Position numbers and translations under genes: made by a program. Shown piece after piece: positions 34,900-43,786 of a stretch of 44,364 bases of DNA (position 1 is its first letter; the number at the start of each line of letters is the position of its first letter). Under the pieces are notes generated by a model. That model searched no databases. It saw nothing but the letters and a program-made list of their open reading frames with translations, and was not told where the DNA came from. This DNA is from Aureispira sp. (GTDB lineage Bacteria > Bacteroidota > Bacteroidia > Chitinophagales > Saprospiraceae): positions 1 through 44,364 of the forward strand of contig JAAEPD010000137.1 of the NCBI GenBank assembly GCA_024222455.1, read 5' to 3'.

Positions 34900-36072
34900 T
34901 TATAGCAACTCTTTCACTTTCGCCTCTAATTGTGCCCCTCTTAAGTTCATAAACCGAATTTTGCCATCACGGTCCAACAAGAAAGTTCTAGGAATAGAGT
35001 TAACACCATATTGAATAGCAGATTGTGTACTCCAACCTCTTAGCTCACTTACATGTGACTTCCATTCTAACTTATCTTCTTTGATCGCATTACGCCATTT
35101 GGTACGTTGAGCCTCCATAGCTTGTTTTACTTGTTCTGGTTTTCCTTGAATACTTGCCAAACGACGATCATCAATCCCATCTAGAGATACACTATAGACT
35201 GTAAATCCTTGTTTTTTGTATTTTTTGTAGATACGCACTACATTTGGATTTTCATGACGACAAGGACGACACCAACTTGCCCAAAAATCGATCAACACTA
35301 CCTTTCCTTTCAAATCAGACAAGGCCATATCTTTACCATCTGGATTAGGTAAGCTAATCTCAGGTGCTTCAGTACCTACACGTACTGGTTGAGCAGATAA
35401 CTGTGCTTCTGTTTGGGCTACTTTAGTCTGAAAATTTTTGCTATAAGCTACATTTGGAGCAACTTCAGCTAGTTGTTCTTTCACTTTTTTATACAGGTTG
35501 ATATGTGCACCTACATCTAGTTTGGTCACCAAGAGGCAACTCAACCAAGCTTTGTCTGCTTCAGCAGTTTCTATATAACTAACAATGGCTTTAGGATCTG
35601 GTCTGTTAGGCCATTTTGCCATTTCTTCTAAGATAGGAGAACCTGCCAAAGTATATTCTTTGACCTTGCGCTCTTCTAGAGTAGCGGAAAAAGCAACTTC
35701 TTCATTTCCTTCTAAAATTAGATAAACAGGTGAAGCACCTAAACGCAAGCGGTATATACCTGGTTCATTGATTCCAGTATGAATCAGAAAATCGCCTCCT
35801 GCGCTCACAGGCACGCTAGCAATTACCTCTGTGGCATCAATTGTTTTTTTATCAAAAAACACCTTTTGCCCATCTCCCATACCTGTTACATTACCTCTAA
35901 TGGTAATTGGAGTACCTTTTATCTCCTTTGGTGCAGGAGTATTACTAGCTGTATTATTGGCTGTGGTTGTTTGCGTTTCTGTAGAGTTGGAGTTGGCCAC
36001 TTCTGTTCCCTCTCCACCACAACTCACCCAAAAGAGGGCTATTCCAACTGCTATTGTTACTAAAATTCTCAT
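34900..36072 (-). CDS. TlpA-like thiol-disulfide oxidoreductase lipoprotein
   Basis: I set the start at the ATG at 36072 (390 residues), which gives a lipoprotein signal MRILVTIAVGIALFWVSC (Cys18). An Ser/Thr/Asn-rich linker follows. An N-terminal domain (about 50-150) of the DUF4369 kind comes next, with GNVTGMGDGQKVFFDKK and GIYRLRLGASPVYLILEGNEE. The C-terminal thioredoxin domain contains VLIDFWASWCRPCRHENPNV, with the CxxC active site, and SIPRTFLLDRDGKIRF with the cis-Pro. It probably reduces disulfides in the periplasm or in cytochrome maturation. A possible MITE lies between its promoter-like box and its start. Confidence 0.88.
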   Translation of the reverse strand: MRILVTIAVGIALFWVSCGGEGTEVANSNSTETQTTTANNTASNTPAPKEIKGTPITIRGNVTGMGDGQKVFFDKKTIDATEVIASVPVSAGGDFLIHTGINEPGIYRLRLGASPVYLILEGNEEVAFSATLEERKVKEYTLAGSPILEEMAKWPNRPDPKAIVSYIETAEADKAWLSCLLVTKLDVGAHINLYKKVKEQLAEVAPNVAYSKNFQTKVAQTEAQLSAQPVRVGTEAPEISLPNPDGKDMALSDLKGKVVLIDFWASWCRPCRHENPNVVRIYKKYKKQGFTVYSVSLDGIDDRRLASIQGKPEQVKQAMEAQRTKWRNAIKEDKLEWKSHVSELRGWSTQSAIQYGVNSIPRTFLLDRDGKIRFMNLRGAQLEAKVKELL

Positions 36073-36114
36073 GTTTTCTTGTTTTATTATAATATGTAAT
36101 AGTCTGCACATTTA

Positions 36115-36354
36115 GGACAAACGCATCTAAATTTCTTATAGAAATTTAGCCCCTTTTCACCAATTTTTGGTGCTTAAATGTTGAATTCTTAATGACTTTC
36201 CTCTTTAATCGCTCCAATTTTGAGTTCAACCTTATTTTTAAGGCTTAGAAAAGGCTCGATGGCTTGTTTTTTATTCAACATTAAAACATTTAACCTTCAA
36301 CATTTGGGCTAAGAGCTCTAAAATTATTGAAAATGATTTTAGATGCGTTTGCCC
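36115..36354. mobile_element. Possible 240-bp MITE with TA target duplication
   Basis: Near-identical inverted ends (GGACAAACGCATCTAAA at 36115 and TTTAGATGCGTTTGCCC ending at 36354, one mismatch) bound a 240-base stretch with no coding frame. TA dinucleotides flank both ends (36113-36114 and 36355-36356), as for IS630/Tc1-type insertions. Just inside each end is a hairpin (CTAAATTTCTTATAGAAATTTAG on the left), and CACCAATTTTTGGTG is another. It lies between a TACCTTTG promoter box at 36367-36374 and the tlpA-like ATG. No second copy is in the window, so mobility is not shown. Confidence 0.5.
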
Positions 36355-36366
36355 TAGACTCACTTA

Positions 36367-36374
36367 CAAAGGTA
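36367..36374 (-). promoter_or_regulatory. Candidate -7 box for the TlpA-like gene
   Basis: TACCTTTG on the minus strand fits TAnnTTTG, but no TTG lies at the right distance upstream. With the 240-base element in place the leader is about 290 bases; without it, about 50. Confidence 0.35.
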
Positions 36375-36422
36375 TAAACTTATAACGAATAGAAAAGATA
36401 ATCTGGCTGCTTTAAGGCTTTC

Positions 36423-37847
36423 TTAAAAATCACAATTGATTTTCTCACCAGCCTTATTGACCCAAAACCACTCTCCTTTCTGTTGTACCTGGAAAAAGTC
36501 TATGGTGTAAGTTCTAATACTTTCATAAGCTATTTTCAACACCTTTTTTCCATCTTTATCTAATATCCCTACCTTTTTATTCTGTTCTACCACCATATAA
36601 TCCTCTGTAAGCGAATATATTCGATCATATTGATGAGGAATAACTAACTTGCCCTCTAGGTTTAAAACACCCCATTTATCTTCTTTTTGGACAGCCATTC
36701 CTATATTCTGCAAGTATCGAACATCTTGGTATTCTGGAGCTCTAAATTCTTTACCATTATCATAATAAATCCCCCTTAGAGCCTCTATATGAACTACTGC
36801 AAATTCATTAGCTAGATCACGTACTTCATCAAATTTTGCAGGAATTGTTAAGTCCCCATTTTCATCTAACAGACCTACAGCCCCATCTATATAAACCATT
36901 GTTTTGTTCAAATTTCTTCCAGCCCAGCCTTCTATTTTATTCTCGAATCTTAATTTAGCATCCCAGCCAAAAACTGTCCAAACTTCAGCGTTTTCCCCAA
37001 GTAAGTAGTTCCCTCCTTTGTGGTCTATTCGTTCAAGTGGTTTTTTATTTAATTTCTTAGCATTTTTATTATAAATATCCCAAGTGTCTCCTGTTCTTAC
37101 TGTATATATTTCTCCACCAAAATATTCTAAGTTGACATATTGAGGAGTTACCAACTCTTCACCTTTGTTATTAATCAAGCCCCATTTACCACCTTTAGCG
37201 ACTGCAAGCAAAGATCTTTTTTCAGCTATTTCTATTTTGATATCAACCTGATCAAAAGTATATATTGGTTTAGTTTTACTATTGAGCAACTGAAATTTTT
37301 CATCTTTTAGTACAATCCAATTATTGATATTCCAATTATAAACTGCATCGTATTGGGTAGCTAATATTTCTTTCCCTTCTGTATTGAGCACACCAAACAA
37401 GTCTCCTACTTTCACCAACAAATAATCTTTATTAATAGCGTCAACCAGATCATAACGCATTAGGGCTAAACCTTGACCATCAGTGTTGATTAAACCATAT
37501 TTTCCACCAGATTTCACACCTAATGTTGTTTCGGTAAGTTTAAACACATCATCATAAGGCAACTCAATAAGTTGTTGTCCTTTGTATAACCAAAATATGT
37601 TTCGCCCACCTTTTTTTGCTATAATTAACATCGCTTCCCCTAGTTTTTCTATAACTATGGTTTGATATTTGGGGAGAATAATTTGTTTATCATTCTTATC
37701 CAGTAAGCCCCAATTACAATTCTCTAACAAGACACGAGAAGTACCTTCTAGATAGCTTTGTTTATGGATATAATCGTTTTGGCTATAGCCAGTATTAAGG
37801 ATAAAACACATTGCTATTAGTAGCCCTGATATTAATTTTCTATTCAT
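36423..37847 (-). CDS. Secreted WG-repeat protein
   Basis: The 474-residue protein has a signal peptide (cleavage near NTGYSQ). It consists of about nine WG repeats of 40-50 residues, each with a WG.ln..G...i...YD.i pattern (NCNWGLLDKNDKQIILPKYQ, GKWGLINNKGEELVTPQYV, DKWGVLNLEGKLVIPHQYD). WG repeats are thought to form beta-propeller or sheet-like binding surfaces; no reaction is known. It is probably periplasmic or surface-exposed, and monocistronic. Confidence 0.85.
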   Translation of the reverse strand: MNRKLISGLLIAMCFILNTGYSQNDYIHKQSYLEGTSRVLLENCNWGLLDKNDKQIILPKYQTIVIEKLGEAMLIIAKKGGRNIFWLYKGQQLIELPYDDVFKLTETTLGVKSGGKYGLINTDGQGLALMRYDLVDAINKDYLLVKVGDLFGVLNTEGKEILATQYDAVYNWNINNWIVLKDEKFQLLNSKTKPIYTFDQVDIKIEIAEKRSLLAVAKGGKWGLINNKGEELVTPQYVNLEYFGGEIYTVRTGDTWDIYNKNAKKLNKKPLERIDHKGGNYLLGENAEVWTVFGWDAKLRFENKIEGWAGRNLNKTMVYIDGAVGLLDENGDLTIPAKFDEVRDLANEFAVVHIEALRGIYYDNGKEFRAPEYQDVRYLQNIGMAVQKEDKWGVLNLEGKLVIPHQYDRIYSLTEDYMVVEQNKKVGILDKDGKKVLKIAYESIRTYTIDFFQVQQKGEWFWVNKAGEKINCDF

Positions 37848-38342
37848 AATTAGTCAACTGTTGTCTAGTAATCTACGTTAAAAGTATTGAGTGATGATTG
37901 TTACAAAAATAGTCAATATTTTTTAAGACCTTATTTTTAATAATCTTGTTAGAAGGAAAAAATTAGATAAAGAGCCAAAGTATTGAAGAAGATTCTAATT
38001 TAGAGAACTCTTTATTTGACCTTTCAGCTTCTAATCTACTATAAAACAGGCCCAAAAACCCGAATAAACAACACCCTAAAATAGGCGTATAGAACATGGT
38101 CAATTTCAATTATAAAATAGTAAATAACACTAATATATTGTTTTTTATAAGTAGGTAAAACTAGTAGTTTTTTTACGAAAAATGCAAAAAAAAGTGTTTT
38201 GATAGAAAAAGGGAATAGCCTATTTTTAAAAATCCTATAGATTAGTCTTATTCTTGGTTTTTGAAGTGTTTCGATTAAAGAACAGCTTAAAACAATGACT
38301 TCAATCATAAAAGTATTAGCTTAAAAAAAATATATTTGCAGC
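37848..38342. other. Divergent intergenic region between WG-repeat and mbnP-like genes
   Basis: This 495-base AT-rich stretch must hold both promoters. TATTTTTG on the minus strand at 37911-37904 is a weak candidate for the WG gene, and TATATTTG at 38331-38338 is one for mbnP. An 89-codon frame within it has no coding features. No strong hairpin is seen. Confidence 0.45.
38331..38338 (+). promoter_or_regulatory. Candidate -7 box giving a leaderless mbnP transcript
   Basis: TATATTTG (TAnnTTTG type) ends four bases before the ATG at 38343. The usual start point is a few bases past this box, so transcription would begin at or next to the ATG. No clear TTG is found upstream. Confidence 0.35.
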
Positions 38343-39098
38343 ATGAAACACCTATTCTTTATTTTAGTAGCGTTATCACTTTTATCTTCTGGTTGTGATA
38401 AAAACAAGGAAAGCAATTTGGAACTTGTTTTTAAAGCCACACATGAGGGGCAAGCATTGGTAATGTATGATCAATACAATGCCTCTAATAATCGGGCAAT
38501 TATCTACAAAGCTTTAGAGTTTTTTATTAGTGATATTAATATTACTAATACAGATGGAAGTGTTGTGAATATAACAGATGTTGATTATGTCAAACTTTCG
38601 AGCTTAACTACTCAAAACAAGGCAGAAGAAGGCATCAAACTTTTATTTACGGATGTTGAAGCTGTGGGTAGTTTCCAAAGTATTAATTTTGGAGTTGGAG
38701 TATCTGCTTCACTCAATGCTAAAGAACCTGGGGACTATAGTACCACTTCACCGTTAGGAGATGAAGGAAACTATTGGACGGCGTGGAACAGTTATATTTT
38801 TTCTCGCTTAGAAGGGAGTTATTTTGATGCAAGTAATAACAAAACTCCATTTTTATATCATTCGGGAGTTGATGGTTCTTATCAACAATTATCATTTAAT
38901 AAAGATTTTAGCCTCAAAAAAGGCGAAACAACTACTATAGAATTTGAGCTCACTGCAGAGGATATCATATTTAAAGATGGGTCAGAAATAGATGTTCCAA
39001 ATAATCCGATTAGTCATTCTGGTGCTGAAGGAACAGATGCATACAATCTAGCTTTAAGCACTGTTAGAAATATAGCACAAGCTATTCATATAAAATAA
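38343..39098 (+). CDS. MbnP family copper-associated lipoprotein
   Basis: The 251-residue lipoprotein (Cys18 in LLSSGC) matches MbnP over its length: LVFKATHEGQALV, the EFFISDINIT segment and FGVGVSASLN. Tryptophans 145 and 148 in GNYWTAWNSY are the only two in the protein. In the known MbnP/MbnH pair, MbnH oxidises a Trp of MbnP to kynurenine, creating a copper site; one of these two is the likely target. The mbnH-like gene begins five bases downstream, which supports the pairing. The location is the outer periplasm or membrane. Confidence 0.82.
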   Translation: MKHLFFILVALSLLSSGCDKNKESNLELVFKATHEGQALVMYDQYNASNNRAIIYKALEFFISDINITNTDGSVVNITDVDYVKLSSLTTQNKAEEGIKLLFTDVEAVGSFQSINFGVGVSASLNAKEPGDYSTTSPLGDEGNYWTAWNSYIFSRLEGSYFDASNNKTPFLYHSGVDGSYQQLSFNKDFSLKKGETTTIEFELTAEDIIFKDGSEIDVPNNPISHSGAEGTDAYNLALSTVRNIAQAIHIK

Positions 39099-39103
39099 GA
39101 ATC

Positions 39104-40276
39104 ATGGATAAAATCATAATGTTCATAGGCCTTTTCATTCTATCAATTGGAGCTTGCAAAAAGCCTCCAATCCAAAATGGAGATGAATCTTTGGAGGATA
39201 TTCCTTATAATCCGACAACCTATCAAGTACAATCTCCTCCAGGCTTGCCCCAAATGGAAATGCCTACTACTAATCTGATGACAACACAAGGAATCAAACT
39301 AGGACGTTTTTTGTTTTATGACCCAATCTTGTCTAGAGATTCTAGTATCTCTTGCGGTAGTTGCCACAAAATAGAAAAAGCGTTTACAGATGGTAGAGCT
39401 ACGGCTTTGGGTATAGAAGGTAAAATAGGTACTCGAAGTTCCATGTCCTTGATTAATGTAGGTTATTTTTGGAAACAGAATCGCCAAAACAATTTCATGT
39501 GGGATGGTAAATTTGCGACCTTAGAGGAACAAGCTTTAGCCCCAATTGAACACCCATTAGAAATGGATTTCACTTGGGATGAAATTATAGTTCGCTTAAA
39601 ACGCCATCCTCATTATCCTAAACTATTTAGAGAGGCTTTTGGAATACAATACAAATCAGGTATTACTAAAGAATTGGCAGCTAAAGCAATTGCTCAGTTT
39701 GAACGCACTCTAAATTCTGCTGATTCTCGCTATGACCAAACTGAGGGGCCTGCAAAAATACCATTTGAATACCTTTCTGAACAAGAATTGAGAGGTTTGC
39801 AATTATTTTTGGGTGATACAGATGGTTCTGCACCAACCAAAGATGGTGAATGTGCACATTGTCATACATTTACACAAAATAAGTCTTTATTTGCTCGCAA
39901 TGATTTCTCTAACAATGGTCTAGATTCGACACAGAGCCTTAATGGGTTTGTGGATAATGGCCTTGGAGATATTATTTCGGATGCTACAGCTAATGGTAAA
40001 TTTAGAGAAGTTACCCTTCGTAATATAGGTTTGACTGCTCCTTATATGCACGATGGCCGTTTTGCTACACTAGAAGAGGTGCTAGATCATTATGCTACAG
40101 GAGGACACCCTTCTCCTAATTTAGATAATATTCTAGAGACTGCTCCTGATTTGAAGTCGCTTACACAAACGGAAAAAGGTGATATTATTGCATTTTTGCA
40201 TACCCTTACAGACAGTTCTTATTTTAATAAGGCTGAATGGAAAACTCCTTTTGACCAAGCTAATCCTTGGGAATAA
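39104..40276 (+). CDS. MbnH-like di-heme cytochrome c peroxidase
   Basis: The 390-residue protein has a lipoprotein signal (LSIGAC, Cys18) and two c-type heme sites, CGSCH (84-88) and CAHCH (250-254). Both halves of the di-heme peroxidase family are present, including MWDGKFATLEEQALAPIEHPLEM and the C-terminal APYMHDGRFATLEEVLDHYATGG. Following an MbnP-like gene it is probably MbnH, which makes a high-valent di-heme state that oxidises MbnP rather than only reducing peroxide. A classical cytochrome c peroxidase is the alternative. Confidence 0.85.
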   Translation: MDKIIMFIGLFILSIGACKKPPIQNGDESLEDIPYNPTTYQVQSPPGLPQMEMPTTNLMTTQGIKLGRFLFYDPILSRDSSISCGSCHKIEKAFTDGRATALGIEGKIGTRSSMSLINVGYFWKQNRQNNFMWDGKFATLEEQALAPIEHPLEMDFTWDEIIVRLKRHPHYPKLFREAFGIQYKSGITKELAAKAIAQFERTLNSADSRYDQTEGPAKIPFEYLSEQELRGLQLFLGDTDGSAPTKDGECAHCHTFTQNKSLFARNDFSNNGLDSTQSLNGFVDNGLGDIISDATANGKFREVTLRNIGLTAPYMHDGRFATLEEVLDHYATGGHPSPNLDNILETAPDLKSLTQTEKGDIIAFLHTLTDSSYFNKAEWKTPFDQANPWE

Positions 40277-40300
40277 AAGGAGACTAAACGCATAAAAATA

Positions 40301-40335
40301 AAATAGCCTAAGACAATTTTAGTCTTAGGCTATTT
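40301..40335. terminator. Bidirectional terminator after mbnH-like and Kazal genes
   Basis: A perfect 14-base stem (AAATAGCCTAAGAC / GTCTTAGGCTATTT) with a seven-base loop, A-rich on the left and T-rich on the right, lies between convergent genes. It can end both transcripts. Confidence 0.88.
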
Positions 40336-40338
40336 TTA

Positions 40339-40554
40339 TTATTTGCACTCTCCTTGAGTATATTCTGTTATGCCTGCACAGGCTGCCCCACAAGCATTGC
40401 CATAAGTCTTATTATTACAACCACAAACAGGGTCATATTCCATTGTACACATACAATCTGGATTGATATTCTCTACACAAGTTGTAGATTTTTTGCAGCT
40501 AAAGATTACAGCTACTCCCAAAAATAAAACACTTATTAATACTAACTTTTTCAT
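40339..40554 (-). CDS. Kazal-type protease inhibitor lipoprotein, copy 3
   Basis: Start set at the ATG at 40554 (71 residues) because it matches the starts of the two paralogues and gives the lipoprotein signal [20 protein letters not shown]. One Kazal domain follows ([42 protein letters not shown]), with six cysteines in the family pattern. Kazal domains block serine proteases such as subtilisin by presenting a loop to the active site. It may protect the cell surface from its own or foreign proteases. It is the last of three tandem copies. Confidence 0.82.
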   Translation of the reverse strand: MKKLVLISVLFLGVAVIFSCKKSTTCVENINPDCMCTMEYDPVCGCNNKTYGNACGAACAGITEYTQGECK

Positions 40555-40574
40555 AGAATTATTCTTTTTTAGAT

Positions 40575-40793
40575 TTAAGGACATGCACCTTCTGTATACT
40601 CTTTTATACCAGCACACCTTGCTTTACTAGCATTTCCATAAGTTTTACCATTACACCCACAGACAGGAGCAACATCTGTAGTCCAAAAACAATCTTGGCT
40701 AATATTCTCTACACAGCCAGTTGTAGATTTTTTGCAGCTAAAGATTGTAGCTACTCCTAAAAACAAAACACTTATCAATACTAATTTCTTCAT
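40575..40793 (-). CDS. Kazal-type protease inhibitor lipoprotein, copy 2
   Basis: The 72-residue protein has the same lipoprotein signal (VATIFSC) and one Kazal domain with CWTTDV.. hence a different reactive-loop sequence ([21 protein letters not shown]). One Cys position is changed near NASKARC, where the other copies have NACxARC or NACGAAC, so one disulfide may be missing. It is the middle copy, about 20 bases from each neighbour. Confidence 0.8.
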   Translation of the reverse strand: MKKLVLISVLFLGVATIFSCKKSTTGCVENISQDCFWTTDVAPVCGCNGKTYGNASKARCAGIKEYTEGACP

Positions 40794-40811
40794 AGAATTA
40801 TTCTTTTTAGA

Positions 40812-41027
40812 TTAAGGACATTTACCTTCTGTATACTCTTTTATACCAGCACACCTTGCCATACAAGCATTACCATAAGTCTTATCATTACAACCACAAA
40901 CAGCTTTATATTCTTTGGTACAAGCGCAGCTTGGACTACTGTTTTCAGTGCATGTTGTAGGCTTTTTACAGCTATAGGTTACAGTTACTCCTAAAAATAA
41001 AACACTTATTAATATCAACTTTTTCAT
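40812..41027 (-). CDS. Kazal-type protease inhibitor lipoprotein, copy 1
   Basis: The 71-residue protein has a lipoprotein signal (VTVTYSC) and a complete six-cysteine Kazal domain (CTENSSPSCACTKEYKAVCG, CNDKTYGNACMARC, EYTEGKC). It is the first of the three tandem copies; no gene lies within 49 bases upstream on the strand except the unknown 41077 gene. Confidence 0.82.
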   Translation of the reverse strand: MKKLILISVLFLGVTVTYSCKKPTTCTENSSPSCACTKEYKAVCGCNDKTYGNACMARCAGIKEYTEGKCP

Positions 41028-41076
41028 TTGTCTTTTTTATACTAAGAACGGTTAACAATAGTCAAAAGGTTGGTAT

Positions 41077-41634
41077 CTAGCTAGAACCATTTGTCATTAA
41101 TATAGCTATTTTGGAGGCTGTTATAATAGCCGTAACTCGATCTAAACCACAAGACCACAAATACTCTAATCCAACTCCTGCTCCTACTTCATACAAAAAA
41201 TTAGGCTTTATTTTATAGCTATTAGAATTCTCATCCACATCTAGATAAGCTAAAATCTTAAATACTATTGATTCTGCTTCTCGAATAGATAATGCTGTTT
41301 GGTAAGGACTAGAAAAACCAACCTCAGCATTAGCTATTAGCATGTTGACTAAATATTGATTTATAGACTCTATCTTGTCCAATTCTAACTTCACCTTCTT
41401 TTTGATACTTTTAGAATTATTATCCTCCTTCCATTCCAAAAACAACTCCCAACCTCGCTTCTGATCTTGTTGCTCCCATTTCTCATCAAATTCTTTTGAA
41501 AAGATTATATTTTGGATTGTCTCCTGATCTGTCTCTCCTTTATATTTGATAATATTATCAAATACAAGAAAAAAAGATTGACTGTTGAGCACTTTATCTG
41601 TTGCACCTAAGAATTCTTCAATAACTTTGTTCAT
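41077..41634 (-). CDS. Unknown helical protein
   Basis: I prefer the ATG at 41634 (185 residues) over an upstream TTG. The protein is cytoplasmic and helical, with a C-terminal hydrophobic stretch (SCGLDRVTAIITASKIAILM). No family is recognised. It is divergent from the phosphoesterase gene with 35 bases between the starts and may share a transcript with the Kazal genes. Confidence 0.55.
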   Translation of the reverse strand: MNKVIEEFLGATDKVLNSQSFFLVFDNIIKYKGETDQETIQNIIFSKEFDEKWEQQDQKRGWELFLEWKEDNNSKSIKKKVKLELDKIESINQYLVNMLIANAEVGFSSPYQTALSIREAESIVFKILAYLDVDENSNSYKIKPNFLYEVGAGVGLEYLWSCGLDRVTAIITASKIAILMTNGSS

Positions 41635-41669
41635 GGAACTCAATATACAAAAATGAGGTTATAGCTGTC

Positions 41670-42476
41670 ATGAAAATTATCAATTTAAACACTGACTTTA
41701 TACTAACTATCCCCTACCTAATGGCGGTAAGTGGACATAAAAAACCTCCTGTCAAAACACTTTTACCTGTTTATGAAGGTACTGTTGACTCTTTGCCTAA
41801 AGGAATAGAAGCATTGGTAACTGTCTCTGACCTTCAAGGTCGGATTATGGTAGATGGTAAGGATATTTTGATGGGTGAAGTAGTGCCCGAAACACTCTAT
41901 AACTTTATGCGTTCTACCTATCCTGATTTAAATTTGGATAAAGTAGGTGTGTTGCTCTGTGGCGATCTATTTGCACACTTAGATCAGCGTGGAGGATTGG
42001 GAGACGTACGCAAGGTCTGGCAGGCTTTCAACTGGTTTTTTGGTTGGGTAGCTGGAGTAGCTGGCAATCATGATAGTTTTGGTACAGAACAGGAGTTTGA
42101 AGAGTTTAAGAAGGAGGCCAATATACATTATCTACAAGCCGAAATACAGTCTATAAAAGGGTTAAAAATCGGTGGTATGAGTGGTGTGGTGGGTAAAAGC
42201 AAAAAGCCTAATCGAATTCCAGAAAAAACATATACGAGTCAACTCAAAAGAATCATAGAACAACGTCCTGACTTAATCTTATTACATCAAGGTCCTAATA
42301 CTGCTTGGAATCCATACAAAGGGAGTTTCCAAATCCGTAAAATGGTAGAACAATATGCCAGCAGCCTAATTTGTTTTGGACATGAGCAATGGCCTGACCT
42401 CCTCAATAGTCTAGAAAATGGTACCCAATTGCTCAATTTGGAAGGTCGAGTAGTGATTTTGACTACCGAAAAATAG
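41670..42476 (+). CDS. Calcineurin-like metallophosphoesterase
   Basis: The 268-residue protein has the family motifs in order: VSDLQGR, CGDLFAH, AGNHD, LLHQGP and CFGHEQWP. Two metal-binding positions differ from consensus: the first motif has DxQ where DxH is usual, and the last GHEQ where GHxH is usual. It probably hydrolyses a phosphate ester using two metal ions, but with altered chemistry. The substrate is unknown. Confidence 0.75.
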   Translation: MKIINLNTDFILTIPYLMAVSGHKKPPVKTLLPVYEGTVDSLPKGIEALVTVSDLQGRIMVDGKDILMGEVVPETLYNFMRSTYPDLNLDKVGVLLCGDLFAHLDQRGGLGDVRKVWQAFNWFFGWVAGVAGNHDSFGTEQEFEEFKKEANIHYLQAEIQSIKGLKIGGMSGVVGKSKKPNRIPEKTYTSQLKRIIEQRPDLILLHQGPNTAWNPYKGSFQIRKMVEQYASSLICFGHEQWPDLLNSLENGTQLLNLEGRVVILTTEK

Positions 42477-42553
42477 TGATTCTCATTTTTTATGGTAAAT
42501 TTAGGTACACACTAGTTTAACTACTCTGTAACACTTTACTATAACACCATTTT

Positions 42554-43783
42554 ATGAGATTATTTTTAATTGTCTTAGGGATAGTTTTGCAAACACCTAT
42601 TAGTCTAAGTCTGTATGTCAATGAAGACAAGCAAACTACTACCACTAATGAGGTATTTGATCAAGATATTCTGCCTGCTGCTGATCAGTTTTATAAATAC
42701 AAAAATTACATACAAGGTAAACGTTTAGGCTTAGTTATCAACCATACTGCTATGGTGGGTGATGTCCATTTGGTGGATACCCTATTAAATATTGGGGCTA
42801 ACATTAAGCGTATTTTTGCTCCAGAACATGGTTTTAGGGGCAATGCTGATGCTGGCGAAAAGGTGAAGGATGGTGTTGATGTGAAAACTAAAATTCCGAT
42901 TACTTCTCTGTATGGCTCTAATAAACGACCTACAGCAGAGCAAATGAAGGAATTGGACTTGGTTATTTTTGATATCCAAGATGTAGGCACTCGTTTTTAT
43001 ACCTATACTTCTACCATGACTTATATTATGGAGGCTTGCGCTGAAAATAATGTCCCCCTACTCATTTTGGATCGTCCCAATCCTAATGGACATTATGTAG
43101 ATGGTCCTATTTTAGAGTCGGATCAACGTTCTTTTGTAGGTTTGCATCCTGTACCTATTGTCCATGGTTTGACAGTGGCAGAATATGCTCGAATGATTAA
43201 TGGTGAGTATTGGCTAAAAGACAGCTTACAATGTGAGCTCTATCATGTAGAATGTCTGAATTATAACCATAAAAAGTTCTACAAACTGCCTGTAAAACCT
43301 TCTCCAAACCTACCCAATATGCACAGTATTTACTTGTATCCTTCTCTCTGTTGGTTTGAGGGTACAAGTGTGAGTATAGGTCGAGGAACTAACAAACAAT
43401 TCCAAGTGTATGGACATCCTAAATATCCTAAAGGAGATTATAAATTTACGCCAAGCCCAAAACCTGGCGCAAAGAAACCTAAACACAATGGGATCAAATG
43501 TGCTGGATATGACTTGAGTAAAACCTCCATCAAAAACTTACAACAGGTCACTCAACTACAGTTGGAATTTGTGTATAATCTATACCAAGAGATGAGCAGT
43601 ACAGAGCAAGCTATTTTCTTTCGTAAAAACGGTTTTTTCAATCTCCTAACAGGTAATGATCGTTTGCACAAACAAATAACAAAGGGTGAATCCTTGGCAA
43701 GTATTCGCAAGGGCTGGCAAAAGGAACTAGATACTTATAAAGTGATTCGGAAGAAATACTTATTATATCAAGATTTTGAATAA
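42554..43783 (+). CDS. DUF1343 family exo-N-acetylmuramidase, NamZ-like
   Basis: The 409-residue protein has a signal peptide (MRLFLIVLGIVLQTPISLS) and the DUF1343 core: GLVINHTAMVG, FAPEHGFRG, VFDIQDVGTRFYTYTSTM and LDRPNPNG, then GTSVSIGRGTNKQF. NamZ of Bacillus subtilis releases N-acetylmuramic acid from peptidoglycan ends, and the conserved regions of the family are present. It is probably periplasmic, in wall recycling. It is convergent with the desaturase gene over a shared terminator. Confidence 0.85.
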   Translation: MRLFLIVLGIVLQTPISLSLYVNEDKQTTTTNEVFDQDILPAADQFYKYKNYIQGKRLGLVINHTAMVGDVHLVDTLLNIGANIKRIFAPEHGFRGNADAGEKVKDGVDVKTKIPITSLYGSNKRPTAEQMKELDLVIFDIQDVGTRFYTYTSTMTYIMEACAENNVPLLILDRPNPNGHYVDGPILESDQRSFVGLHPVPIVHGLTVAEYARMINGEYWLKDSLQCELYHVECLNYNHKKFYKLPVKPSPNLPNMHSIYLYPSLCWFEGTSVSIGRGTNKQFQVYGHPKYPKGDYKFTPSPKPGAKKPKHNGIKCAGYDLSKTSIKNLQQVTQLQLEFVYNLYQEMSSTEQAIFFRKNGFFNLLTGNDRLHKQITKGESLASIRKGWQKELDTYKVIRKKYLLYQDFE

Positions 43784-43786
43784 AAA

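Larger units (their letters stand above)
40339..41027 (-). repeat. Tandem triplication of a Kazal lipoprotein gene
   Basis: Three genes with starts at 41027, 40793 and 40554 repeat every 234-239 bases. The signal-peptide-coding DNA is nearly identical, while inhibitory-loop residues differ (EYDPVCG, DVAPVCG, EYKAVCG). This is recent duplication with divergence in the part that contacts proteases. Confidence 0.8.

Noticed and set aside
38039-38308. 89-codon minus-strand frame in the WG/mbnP intergenic region
   Set aside because: It is hydrophobic, low-complexity AT-rich sequence with no signal, motif or neighbour support; it is probably chance.
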